From assembly GCA_964531645.1 (NCBI GenBank), contig CAZHEF010000001.1, positions 248,001 to 312,000 of the forward strand: a stretch of DNA of 64,000 nt, written 5' to 3'. The position numbers and the translations under genes are program-made. Numbering within the stretch: position 1 is the first letter of the stretch; each line of letters starts with the position of its first letter. Shown in pieces: positions 44,628 to 52,310 of this stretch. The notes under the pieces are model-generated. The model did no database searches. It saw only the letters and a list, made by a program, of their open reading frames with translations, and was not told the origin of the DNA. This stretch comes from JBBIMS01 sp964531645. Lineage in GTDB: Bacteria > Acidobacteriota > Aminicenantia > JBFLYD01 > JBBIMS01.

Positions 44628-44865
44628 ATGGATGGTTAAAAGCGATTAACTAAGTTCAAGTTGTCAGAGTTAAAGGAATTGGTCACAATAACCGAAGAGG
44701 AGATATGGGGTGCAGGTCATAAGTTGTTTTGAAACCATGCGGAGCTGTGAGAGGATAATATATACATTGGTTAGATACAATAACAAGAAATGGGAAGAGA
44801 AGCCTTTACATGAATCTATAAAAAGTATTGACGCTACCCTTTCCTGTCAACGTTTGACAAATTGA
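44628..44865 (+). pseudogene. Remnant of an unidentified gene with a strong ribosome binding site
   Basis: AAAGGAGG at about 44613-44620 is well placed before ATG 44628, but the frame stops after three codons (TAA 44637-44639). It then continues as KRLTKFKLSELKELVTITEE and EIWGAGHKLF before another stop. A second frame reads YTLVRYNNKKWEEKPLHESI and ends at TGA 44863-44865. The pieces look protein-like and may come from one gene, possibly a mobile-element or accessory gene. I do not recognise the family. The region 44277-44627 before it is AT-rich and shows nothing but one promoter. Confidence 0.4.
44845..44859. promoter_or_regulatory. Operator-like inverted repeat over the nuo cluster -35 box
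   Basis: TGTCAA-CGT-TTGACA (44845-44859) is a perfect inverted repeat with 6-bp arms and a 3-bp centre. The right arm is the -35 hexamer of the promoter below. A third half-site, TTGACG, lies at 44828-44833. A repressor bound here would block polymerase; no regulator gene is adjacent. Confidence 0.4.
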
Positions 44866-44882
44866 ATCACTTCTTGGATAAT
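44854..44882 (+). promoter_or_regulatory. Promoter of the NuoEFG-NfnAB-like cluster
   Basis: A perfect TTGACA (44854-44859) and GATAAT (44877-44882) are separated by 17 bp. Transcription should start near 44889, giving a leader of ~115 nt before the ATG at 45005. The leader is AT-rich with no obvious riboswitch or hairpin. Confidence 0.65.
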
Positions 44883-45004
44883 ATATTATAAAGTTTTTAT
44901 TTTATTCTGGTGTTTGATGGGACTAATAAAGAAAAATAAAATAAAAAGCTCAAGTGCAAAATATTTTCCCCTTTATTTAATTCCCAAATCTAAGAGGAGG
45001 TATT

Positions 45005-45478
45005 ATGGAATCAGATTACAGAGAGATAGTAGATAATATTATAAAAAAATACGATGGGAAGAAAGAGGCAATAATAGCTATTCTTCAGGATGTTCAAGCT
45101 CAATTGAGGTGGCTTCCAAATAATGTTTTATCATTAATTTCAGGGAAATTAAAAATTCCCATCAGCTCCCTTTACAGCATTGCAACTTTTTATAAGTCCT
45201 TTTATCTAAAACCAAGAGGAGAAAATGTTGTTACAGTATGTATGGGAACTGCCTGCCATGTTAGGGGAGCCCCTAAAATTCTTGAGGAATTTGAAAGAAG
45301 GCTAAATATAAAGGACGGAGAAACCACAAAAGATCATAAAGTTACCCTTGAATGTGTTAACTGTGTTGGAGCCTGTGCTCTTGGTCCTATTGTTATTGTA
45401 AATGAAGAATACCACGGTCAGATGACAAAAGTAAAGGTTGACAATGTCCTGGATAAGATATTAGAGAAAAAGGAGTGA
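45005..45478 (+). CDS. NuoE-like [2Fe-2S] subunit of an NAD(P)-linked flavoprotein complex
   Basis: A 157-residue thioredoxin-fold ferredoxin. The four cluster cysteines are in VCMGTACHVRGA and ECVNCVGACALGP, spaced as in NuoE/HydC. Complex I NuoE and the C subunit of bifurcating hydrogenases carry electrons from the NuoF-type FMN subunit; here the NuoF-like gene follows at 3 bp. The N-terminal helical domain (IIAILQDVQAQLRWLP) is normal for the family. A GGAGG ribosome binding site precedes the ATG. No membrane Nuo subunit is present, pointing to a soluble enzyme rather than complex I. Confidence 0.92.
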   Translation: MESDYREIVDNIIKKYDGKKEAIIAILQDVQAQLRWLPNNVLSLISGKLKIPISSLYSIATFYKSFYLKPRGENVVTVCMGTACHVRGAPKILEEFERRLNIKDGETTKDHKVTLECVNCVGACALGPIVIVNEEYHGQMTKVKVDNVLDKILEKKE

Positions 45479-45481
45479 ATT

Positions 45482-47428
45482 ATGAACAGGATAGAGAGTT
45501 TTGAAGCCCTGAAAAGAATAAAAAAAGAAATTCTTGAGAAAAGAGCTTCTGAAAAGACAATTATAACAATCTGTAATGGAACAGGTTGTCAGGCTTATGG
45601 CTGTAAAAGGCTGACTGATAGCTTTGTAGCTAAAATTAACTCCAATGGACTAAAGGATAAAGTGGCGGTAAGAAAAACAGGCTGTCATGGATTTTGTGAA
45701 AGAGGTCCTGTGGTTGTGATCCAGCCTTATGGAATTTTTTATCAGAGAGTTAAGGAAGAGGATATTGACGAGATTCTTAAAGAAACCATTGAAAACAAAA
45801 AAATTGTGGAGCGCCTTTTATACGAAGACCCCATTACAAAGGAGAAGATAGAAAAGGAGAAGGAAGTTCCCTTTTATAAAAGGCAGTTAAGAATTGTATT
45901 TGGCAAAAATGGATTGATAGACCCAACCAGTATAGAGGATTATATAGCCATAGGAGGATACGAAGCTCTTGCAAAAGTTTTGAAGGAAATGAAAGAGGAA
46001 GAAGTTATTGAAGAGATCAAGAAAGCAGGTCTAAGAGGGAGAGGAGGAGCAGGTTTTTTAACGGGTTTAAAATGGGAAATTACAAGAAAGGCTATTAATT
46101 CCCATCCTTTAAAAACTGGGTATATAATTTGTAACTGCGATGAGGGAGACCCTGGAGCTTACATGGACAGAAGCCTTCTTGAGGGGAACCCCAATCTTGT
46201 GATAGAAGGGATGACAATAGGTGCCTATGCAATAGGAGTAAAGGAAGGTTATATTTATGTTAGAAATGAATATCCCCTTGCAGTGAAAAATGCAACAATA
46301 ACTATAGAGCAGGCAAAGGAGGCAGGACTTCTGGGGAAGAATATCATGGGAAGCGGGCTTGATTTTGACATAAAAATTGTGAGAGGTGCTGGTGCCTTTG
46401 TAAGTGGTGAAGAGACCGCATTAATCGCCTCCATAGAAGGAAGAAGAGCTAATCCAAGACCGAGACCCCCTTATCCAGCCCAGCAAGGGCTTTGGGAGAA
46501 ACCTACCAATATAAACAATGTTGAGACATGGGCTAATGTGCCAATTATTATTTCCAATAGTTCCGAATGGTATCGAAGTATAGGAACAGAAACATCTAAG
46601 GGAACTAAGATTTTCTCCCTTGTTGGAAAAATAAACAATACCGGGCTTGTAGAAGTTCCCATGGGAATTACATTGAGAGAAATTATATTTGAGATAGGAG
46701 GCGGAATTCCAGGAGGGAAAGAGTTTAAAGCTGTTCAGACCGGAGGGCCTTCTGGAGGTTGTATACCAAAGGAATTTTTAGACCTTCCAGTAGATTTTGA
46801 AAAATTGACAGAAGTCGGCTCAATGATGGGTTCTGGAGGAATGATTGTAATGGATGAGGACACATGCATGGTTGATGTTGCAAAATATTTTCTAAATTTC
46901 ACTCAGGAAGAATCTTGTGGAAAATGTGTCCCTTGCCGAGTAGGAACAAGGCAGATGAAGGAGATATTAACAAAAATAACTGAAGCTAAAGGAACAATGA
47001 AGGACATTGAGACTCTTGAAACTCTTGCCCGCACAGTTAAGAATGCATCCCTATGTGGTCTTGGTCAGACAGCACCGAATCCAGTTCTCACAACCCTTAA
47101 ATATTTTCGCCACGAATACGAGGCTCATATACTTGAGAAAAGATGTCCTGCCCTTGTTTGTAAAGAACTTATAAGCTATTTCATCGATCCTGATAAATGC
47201 GTGGGATGTCTTCTCTGCCTCAAAAATTGTCCCTCTGAGGCAATCCTTGGTGGGAATAAAATGATACATGTCATTGTTCAGGAGAAGTGCATAAAATGTG
47301 GAGCATGTCTTGAGGTCTGTCCCAAGAAAATTTCTGCTGTTATAAAACTTTCAGGGAAGAGAATGGAGGGTCCAAAGAAACCTATTCCTGTTCAGGAATG
47401 GAAGAAGATGAGAGGAAAGGAGAGCTGA
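45482..47428 (+). CDS. NuoF/HydB-like NADH-binding FMN and Fe-S subunit
   Basis: A 648-residue flavoprotein with three parts. Residues ~1-125 are an extra thioredoxin-like [2Fe-2S] domain (NGTGCQAYGCKR, TGCHGFCERGP). The central NuoF domain has the nucleotide/FMN motifs GLRGRGGAGFLTGLKWE and GAGAFVSGEETALIASIEG and the N3-type [4Fe-4S] motif ESCGKCVPCRVG. The C-terminus adds two [4Fe-4S] ferredoxin motifs (CVGCLLCLKNCP, CIKCGACLEVCP). This long form is that of HydB and related Bfu-type subunits of flavin-based electron-bifurcating enzymes rather than of complex I NuoF. It sits between the NuoE-like and NuoG-like genes with 3-bp and 1-bp gaps. Confidence 0.92.
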   Translation: MNRIESFEALKRIKKEILEKRASEKTIITICNGTGCQAYGCKRLTDSFVAKINSNGLKDKVAVRKTGCHGFCERGPVVVIQPYGIFYQRVKEEDIDEILKETIENKKIVERLLYEDPITKEKIEKEKEVPFYKRQLRIVFGKNGLIDPTSIEDYIAIGGYEALAKVLKEMKEEEVIEEIKKAGLRGRGGAGFLTGLKWEITRKAINSHPLKTGYIICNCDEGDPGAYMDRSLLEGNPNLVIEGMTIGAYAIGVKEGYIYVRNEYPLAVKNATITIEQAKEAGLLGKNIMGSGLDFDIKIVRGAGAFVSGEETALIASIEGRRANPRPRPPYPAQQGLWEKPTNINNVETWANVPIIISNSSEWYRSIGTETSKGTKIFSLVGKINNTGLVEVPMGITLREIIFEIGGGIPGGKEFKAVQTGGPSGGCIPKEFLDLPVDFEKLTEVGSMMGSGGMIVMDEDTCMVDVAKYFLNFTQEESCGKCVPCRVGTRQMKEILTKITEAKGTMKDIETLETLARTVKNASLCGLGQTAPNPVLTTLKYFRHEYEAHILEKRCPALVCKELISYFIDPDKCVGCLLCLKNCPSEAILGGNKMIHVIVQEKCIKCGACLEVCPKKISAVIKLSGKRMEGPKKPIPVQEWKKMRGKES

Positions 47429-47429
47429 A

Positions 47430-49871
47430 ATGGATAGGATAAAGATTAAAATAGATGGAAAAGAGGTAACAACAGTGAAAGGGAAAACAGTCCTTCAAGT
47501 TACGCAGGAAGCAGGAGTGTATATACCTACTCTATGTTATCATCCTTCTCTAGAATCCCATGGTGGTTGCAGGCTCTGTATAGTTCAGGTTAAAGGAATG
47601 AAAGGTTTCCCTCTATCCTGCACTACCCCAGCGGAAGAAGGGATGGAGGTTATAACAAATTCTGATGAGATAAAAAGTTTAAGGAAAGAGACTCTAAAAT
47701 TACTTTTAACAGAGCATCCCAACGCCTGTCTAATATGTCCTGAAAGCAAGACATGCAAGCTATTTCAGAAATGCATTAGAAAAGCAGGGGTTACAACCGG
47801 TTGTAGATTCTGTCCAAAGGATGGACAGTGCGAATTCCAGAAGCTTGTTGAATACATAGGTATTGAAGAAGTTGAACTTCCTTTCCATTATAGATACCTT
47901 CCTCTTGAAGAAGATGACCCTTTCTTTGGAAGAGATTACAATTTATGTGTTTTATGCGAGAGATGTGTGAGAGTGTGTCATGATGTAAGGGGAGCAGGAG
48001 TTCTATCAGTTTATTTCAGAGGGAGTGAAGCAAGGGTGGGGACACCTTTCGGCATATCTCATCTTGAAACCAGTTGCCAGTTTTGCGGTGCGTGTGTTGA
48101 TGTGTGCCCAACAGGAGCTATCTATGAAAAACAGAGCAAATGGTCTGGCATCCCTGATAGAATTGAGGAGTCTATATGTGTTCTATGCGGAATGGGTTGC
48201 GCTATGGAATACAGTGTAAAGGAGGGAAGATTTGTAAGTTCAAAACCTTCAGAGGAAGGCTTTAATGAAGGACAGGCTTGTGTTAAAGGAAGATTTGTAA
48301 CCCCTTACATAGTTAATAACAGAAAAAGAGTTATAGAAGCATACATAAAAATTCATGGAAAACATGAAAAGGTATCAATGGATGAGGCTTTGAATTTTAC
48401 TGCAGAAAAATTATCAAAAATGAAGGGAAAAGATTTTTCATTGATATTATCTCCATATCTTTCCAATGAAGATCTCTACGCAGGGCAGAAATTTGCAAGA
48501 AAAGTAATGGAATCAAATTCAGTGGATACAATTTCAAGCCTTTTTTACAATCCTTATGAGCTTTTAAAGGGCATAAGAACTGAGAATATATTTAACGGAA
48601 ATTATAATTCATTTATAGTATTGGGTTTATCACCTCTCGAAATATCTCAAGTTTTAAGAGTATTTCTCAGGAAAAAGATAAAGGAAGGAAAGAAATTAGC
48701 AGTTGTCAGCCCAATAAACTCTCCTCTTTCCGATGAAGCGGACATTTTTTTAAAAATAAATCCGGGAGAAGAGAGAGATTTCCTTTCCAGTCTTGCTGGT
48801 AAATCCAGCTCCATTAAATACAGAGAGATTGAAGAACTTATAAATTCTAACAAGCCCGCCCTTTTGATTTACGGAAGCGAAGTTTTTCAGAATAACATAA
48901 CCAAGAAGTTGTCAGAGTTGACGGGAGAAATTGATTTGCTTCCCGCATCCCTTGAAGGTAACACAATTGGAGCATTTCTCCTCGGATGCAATCCCGAGAT
49001 TTATCCCGAAGTTCTAACATTAGAGGAAGGAGCGAAAAAATTTTCGAAGTTGTGGAATTCTAAGCTTCCCTCTTCAAGGGGTAAAGGGATTGTAGAAATT
49101 GCAAAAAACTCTGAAAAAGCTGGAATACTATATTTATGTGGAGAATTTCCCTGCTTAAATCAGCCGAAGGCTGAATTTTTAATCTATCAGGGGATAATTC
49201 ATACTCCAATTTCAGAAATTGCAGATGTAATAATTCCTGCAACAACATTTGTGGAGGCAGAAGGAACATATATAAATTTTGATGGAAGTATCCGGAAAGG
49301 AAGAAAAGTTGCTGAATCAAGAGGAGTTGCAAAGCCTGACTGGTGGATTTTCTCAGAAATTGCAAAAAAAATGGGAGAGGAAGGATTCGATTACAAAGAG
49401 TCAATGGATATTTTAAAGGAAATTCAGAAGACAGGTCTTTTTGCTAATGTTGATTATAAAAATTTAGATTCGAAACCATACAAGGTTGAGATACCAGCAG
49501 TTGAAAGGATTTCTTTCGTAGAGAGGAAAACTCTGGATGTCAATGGGTATCCTTTTAAACTTGTTCTTAGACCATTCCATTGGAGTTACAGGGATTTCAG
49601 GTTGCTTGATGAGATAAGGGATTTGCATAGGATTGTAAAGCCGCACGAAATTTATATGAGTCCATCAGATGCCGAAAAACTTGGAATATCCAATGGAGAA
49701 AAACTCTCTATTTCAGGGCAAAATGGAGTTATAAAGGGGAAAGCTATAATAAATGAGAACATTCCAGAAGGATTTGTCTATGCAGTTCCTGATCTTTCCT
49801 TGCTTATTTCTGAATTTTCAAGTTCACCTGTTAATTTCATATTAAATGTAAAAATTGAAAGGAGCGCATAA
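47430..49871 (+). CDS. NuoG-like Fe-S and molybdopterin-oxidoreductase-fold subunit
   Basis: An 813-residue protein. The N-terminus has a [2Fe-2S] domain (LCYHP, GGCRLCIVQVKG, SCTTP), a His-Cys3 site (EHPNACLICPESKTC), an unusual second CxxC(x5)C set (GCRFCPKDGQC), then two [4Fe-4S] motifs (CVLCERCVRVC, CQFCGACVDVCP). From about residue 245 comes a molybdopterin-oxidoreductase fold beginning with its own cluster (CVLCGMGC) and GQACVKGRF. I see no catalytic Cys or selenocysteine site of formate dehydrogenases, so it may be an electron-transfer scaffold like NuoG, or it may bind a pterin without formate activity. A C-terminal dinucleotide-binding subdomain is present (KPHEIYMSPSDAEKLGISNG). Confidence 0.85.
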   Translation: MDRIKIKIDGKEVTTVKGKTVLQVTQEAGVYIPTLCYHPSLESHGGCRLCIVQVKGMKGFPLSCTTPAEEGMEVITNSDEIKSLRKETLKLLLTEHPNACLICPESKTCKLFQKCIRKAGVTTGCRFCPKDGQCEFQKLVEYIGIEEVELPFHYRYLPLEEDDPFFGRDYNLCVLCERCVRVCHDVRGAGVLSVYFRGSEARVGTPFGISHLETSCQFCGACVDVCPTGAIYEKQSKWSGIPDRIEESICVLCGMGCAMEYSVKEGRFVSSKPSEEGFNEGQACVKGRFVTPYIVNNRKRVIEAYIKIHGKHEKVSMDEALNFTAEKLSKMKGKDFSLILSPYLSNEDLYAGQKFARKVMESNSVDTISSLFYNPYELLKGIRTENIFNGNYNSFIVLGLSPLEISQVLRVFLRKKIKEGKKLAVVSPINSPLSDEADIFLKINPGEERDFLSSLAGKSSSIKYREIEELINSNKPALLIYGSEVFQNNITKKLSELTGEIDLLPASLEGNTIGAFLLGCNPEIYPEVLTLEEGAKKFSKLWNSKLPSSRGKGIVEIAKNSEKAGILYLCGEFPCLNQPKAEFLIYQGIIHTPISEIADVIIPATTFVEAEGTYINFDGSIRKGRKVAESRGVAKPDWWIFSEIAKKMGEEGFDYKESMDILKEIQKTGLFANVDYKNLDSKPYKVEIPAVERISFVERKTLDVNGYPFKLVLRPFHWSYRDFRLLDEIRDLHRIVKPHEIYMSPSDAEKLGISNGEKLSISGQNGVIKGKAIINENIPEGFVYAVPDLSLLISEFSSSPVNFILNVKIERSA

Positions 49872-49879
49872 AAAGTTAA

Positions 49880-49978
49880 ATGAAAAAGAGAAAAATAAAA
49901 ATTATTTTTGAAATTGAAAGATTTGGATTTTATCACCTTTTAAATTTAAAATCTCAAAAAAGGGGTAAAAATGTATAA
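49880..49978 (+). CDS. Possible small basic peptide overlapping the NfnA-like start
   Basis: In the 99-bp gap between the NuoG-like and NfnA-like genes an open frame of 32 codons runs from ATG 49880 to TAA 49976-49978, overlapping the next start by 8 bp. The peptide is Lys/Arg/Ile-rich (MKKRKIKIIFEIERFGFYHL...). GGAG lies 15 bases upstream, which is too far to be convincing. It could be a translational coupler or chance in AT-rich DNA. Confidence 0.2.
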   Translation: MKKRKIKIIFEIERFGFYHLLNLKSQKRGKNV

Positions 49979-50801
49979 GATTATTGAAAAACGAATGATT
50001 GTTCCAAACATTCATTTGATGAGGGTTTTAGCTCCAGCAGTGACTAAGAAATGCCTTCCAGGTCAATTTGTAATGGTTATGGTTGACGAAACAGGAGAAA
50101 GGATTCCCCTCTCCATATCCGATTGGGATAGAGAAGAAGGAATAATAACCATAATTTTTATGGAAGTTGGCACATCCACAAGAAAACTGGCAAAACTTAA
50201 AGAGGGGGATGGACTTTTCGCTCTTGCTGGTCCTCTTGGGACACCATCGGAAATTTCCAAATTTGGAACTGTTTTGTGCATCGGTGGTTGTTATGGAATA
50301 GGAACAATTTATCCAATATCAAAGGCATTAAAGAAAGAAGGGAATAAAGTTATAACTCTTCTTGAAGCGAGGAGTTCTTTTCTTCTTTACTGGGAGGAGA
50401 AATTGAGGTCAGCATGTGATGAGCTTTTATTACTTACAAGGGATGGAACAGCAAGATTGAGCGGACATGTTTCAACTGCTATAAAAGAGATTGTTGAAAG
50501 GGAAAAGATAGACAGAGTGATAATTAATGGATGTACGCTCCTTCTAATGGTTGCCTCTGAAGCTACAAAGCCCCTCGGAATAAAAACAATTGTTAGTTTG
50601 AATCCAATAATGATAGATGGAACAGGAATGTGCGGAGTTTGCCGGGTTTCAATTTCTGGAAAAACAAAATTTGCATGTGTTGACGGTCCGGACTTTGATG
50701 GACATGAAGTTGACTGGGAAACTTTGCTGATGAGAAGGTCAGCTTATTTAAAAGAGGAATTCGAATCCATTAGATATTTACAGTGTGAAGATATTTTTTG
50801 A
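49971..50801 (+). CDS. NfnA/SudB-like ferredoxin-NADP+ reductase subunit
   Basis: A 276-residue FAD and [2Fe-2S] protein. The N-terminal FAD domain contains the family start YKIIEKRMIVPNIHLMRVLA and PLSISDWD; the nucleotide domain has CIGGCYGIGTIYPI. Cluster cysteines are near the C-terminus in GMCGVCRVSISG and FACVDGPDFDGHEVDW. NfnA with NfnB couples NADH, NADPH and ferredoxin by electron bifurcation; the same pair is called sulfide dehydrogenase in Pyrococcus. The NfnB-like gene follows at 12 bp. The preceding NuoEFG-like genes suggest a larger complex or functional link. Confidence 0.88.
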   Translation: MYKIIEKRMIVPNIHLMRVLAPAVTKKCLPGQFVMVMVDETGERIPLSISDWDREEGIITIIFMEVGTSTRKLAKLKEGDGLFALAGPLGTPSEISKFGTVLCIGGCYGIGTIYPISKALKKEGNKVITLLEARSSFLLYWEEKLRSACDELLLLTRDGTARLSGHVSTAIKEIVEREKIDRVIINGCTLLLMVASEATKPLGIKTIVSLNPIMIDGTGMCGVCRVSISGKTKFACVDGPDFDGHEVDWETLLMRRSAYLKEEFESIRYLQCEDIF

Positions 50802-50813
50802 TGGAGGAGAATA

Positions 50814-52307
50814 ATGGAAGAGAAAAATAAACCTGAACTTGAAAGGATAAAACTTGCGCAACAGGAAGAATGGAGGAAGGAGCTAAAGAAGAAGATCCCT
50901 GTGAAAGAGAGAATGAAGATAGAAAGAGTGAAAATGCCAGAAAGGGAACCGGAAGAAAGGAACAAAGATTTCTTTGAAGTTAATCTTGGTCTTTCAGAAG
51001 AACAGGCGATGGAGGAGGCAAGGAGGTGTCTCGATTGCCCTAATCCTCAATGTGTCATAGGATGTCCTGTATCAATTGATATACCATCTTTTATAAAACT
51101 CATTGAAATTGGGAAATTTAGAGAAGCAGCGATGAAAATGAAAGAGACAAACTCCTTACCCGCTGTATGTGGAAGGGTCTGTCCCCAGGAATTACAGTGC
51201 GAGGCTCAATGTACAGTTTTCAAATCAACGGGAGTTTCCGTAGCAATAGGTAATTTAGAAAGATTTGCATCTGATTGGGAGAGAAAGAGTGGGCTTGTAG
51301 AGCTTCCTGAGATCCCTCCATCAACTGGGAAAAAGATTGCTGTTATAGGAGCCGGTCCTGCAGGACTGACAATTGCGGGAGAGATGATAAAGTTAGGGCA
51401 CAAAGTTACAATTTTTGAGGCTCTCCATTATCCAGGGGGAGTTCTTGTTTACGGGATTCCGGAGTTCAGGCTTCCAAAAAGAATTGTTTATGAAGAGGTT
51501 GATTATTTAAAAAGGATGGGAGTTGAGATAATAACAAATTTTATTGTTGGGAAAACCTCTACAATTGATGATTTGAGAAAGGAAGGGTATGATGCGTTCT
51601 TTATTGGCTCTGGAGCAGGATTGCCGATGTTTATGGAGATTGAGGGAGAGAATCTTAATGGTGTATATTCTGCCAACGAGTACCTTACAAGAATAAATTT
51701 AATGAGAGGTTTTGATTTTCCAAAATATGACACACCAGTTCCCAGAGCAAAAAGGGTTGCTGTTATCGGTGGTGGTAATGTTGCCATGGATTGTGTAAGG
51801 TCTGCAAAGAGACTTGGAGCTGAATGGTCATGTATAATATACAGAAGAAGCAAAAAGGAGATGCCAGCAAGAATAGAAGAGATAAAACATGCTGAAGAGG
51901 AAGGCATTGAATTTATGTTCCTGACTGCTCCAGTGAGAGCATTTGGTGATGAGAAGGGATGGGTTAAAGAGATTGAGTGTATCAGGATGGAGCTGGGTGA
52001 GCCAGATGCATCGGGAAGAAGAAGACCTGTTCCTATCAAAGGTTCTGAATTCAGAATACTTGTTGACCTTGTTGTAAATGCAATTGGGCAGAGACCCAAT
52101 CCTTTGATTCCCATGACAACCCCTGGTCTTGAAATGGGGAAATGGGGGGAGATAAAAGTTGACTGGAATACAATGGCAACAAATATTCCGGGAGTTTATG
52201 CAGGTGGAGATATTGTTAGAGGTGGAGCAACTGTAATTCTTGCAATGGGAGATGCAAGAGTTGCTGCTCGAGCCATGAACGAATATCTAATGAATCACAG
52301 GAGATAA
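50814..52307 (+). CDS. NfnB/SudA-like NADPH-dependent oxidoreductase (GltD family)
   Basis: A 497-residue flavoprotein. An N-terminal ~40-residue basic stretch is followed by Fe-S cysteines (CLDCPNPQCVIGCP, CGRVCPQELQCEAQC), an FAD fold (VIGAGPAGLT near 180), an NADP fold (VIGGGNVAMDC near 320) and the C-terminal FAD motif YAGGDIVRGGATVI. The glutaminase/synthase partner of true glutamate synthase is absent, while an NfnA-like subunit precedes it, so a bifurcating transhydrogenase role is favoured over glutamate synthesis. GGAGG lies upstream, and the CoA-transferase gene follows at 3 bp. Confidence 0.9.
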   Translation: MEEKNKPELERIKLAQQEEWRKELKKKIPVKERMKIERVKMPEREPEERNKDFFEVNLGLSEEQAMEEARRCLDCPNPQCVIGCPVSIDIPSFIKLIEIGKFREAAMKMKETNSLPAVCGRVCPQELQCEAQCTVFKSTGVSVAIGNLERFASDWERKSGLVELPEIPPSTGKKIAVIGAGPAGLTIAGEMIKLGHKVTIFEALHYPGGVLVYGIPEFRLPKRIVYEEVDYLKRMGVEIITNFIVGKTSTIDDLRKEGYDAFFIGSGAGLPMFMEIEGENLNGVYSANEYLTRINLMRGFDFPKYDTPVPRAKRVAVIGGGNVAMDCVRSAKRLGAEWSCIIYRRSKKEMPARIEEIKHAEEEGIEFMFLTAPVRAFGDEKGWVKEIECIRMELGEPDASGRRRPVPIKGSEFRILVDLVVNAIGQRPNPLIPMTTPGLEMGKWGEIKVDWNTMATNIPGVYAGGDIVRGGATVILAMGDARVAARAMNEYLMNHRR

Positions 52308-52310
52308 AAA

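Noticed and set aside
47430..49871. Formate dehydrogenase alpha subunit as the name for the NuoG-like protein
   Set aside because: The domain layout is similar, but I see no catalytic Cys or in-frame TGA selenocysteine site in the expected region.
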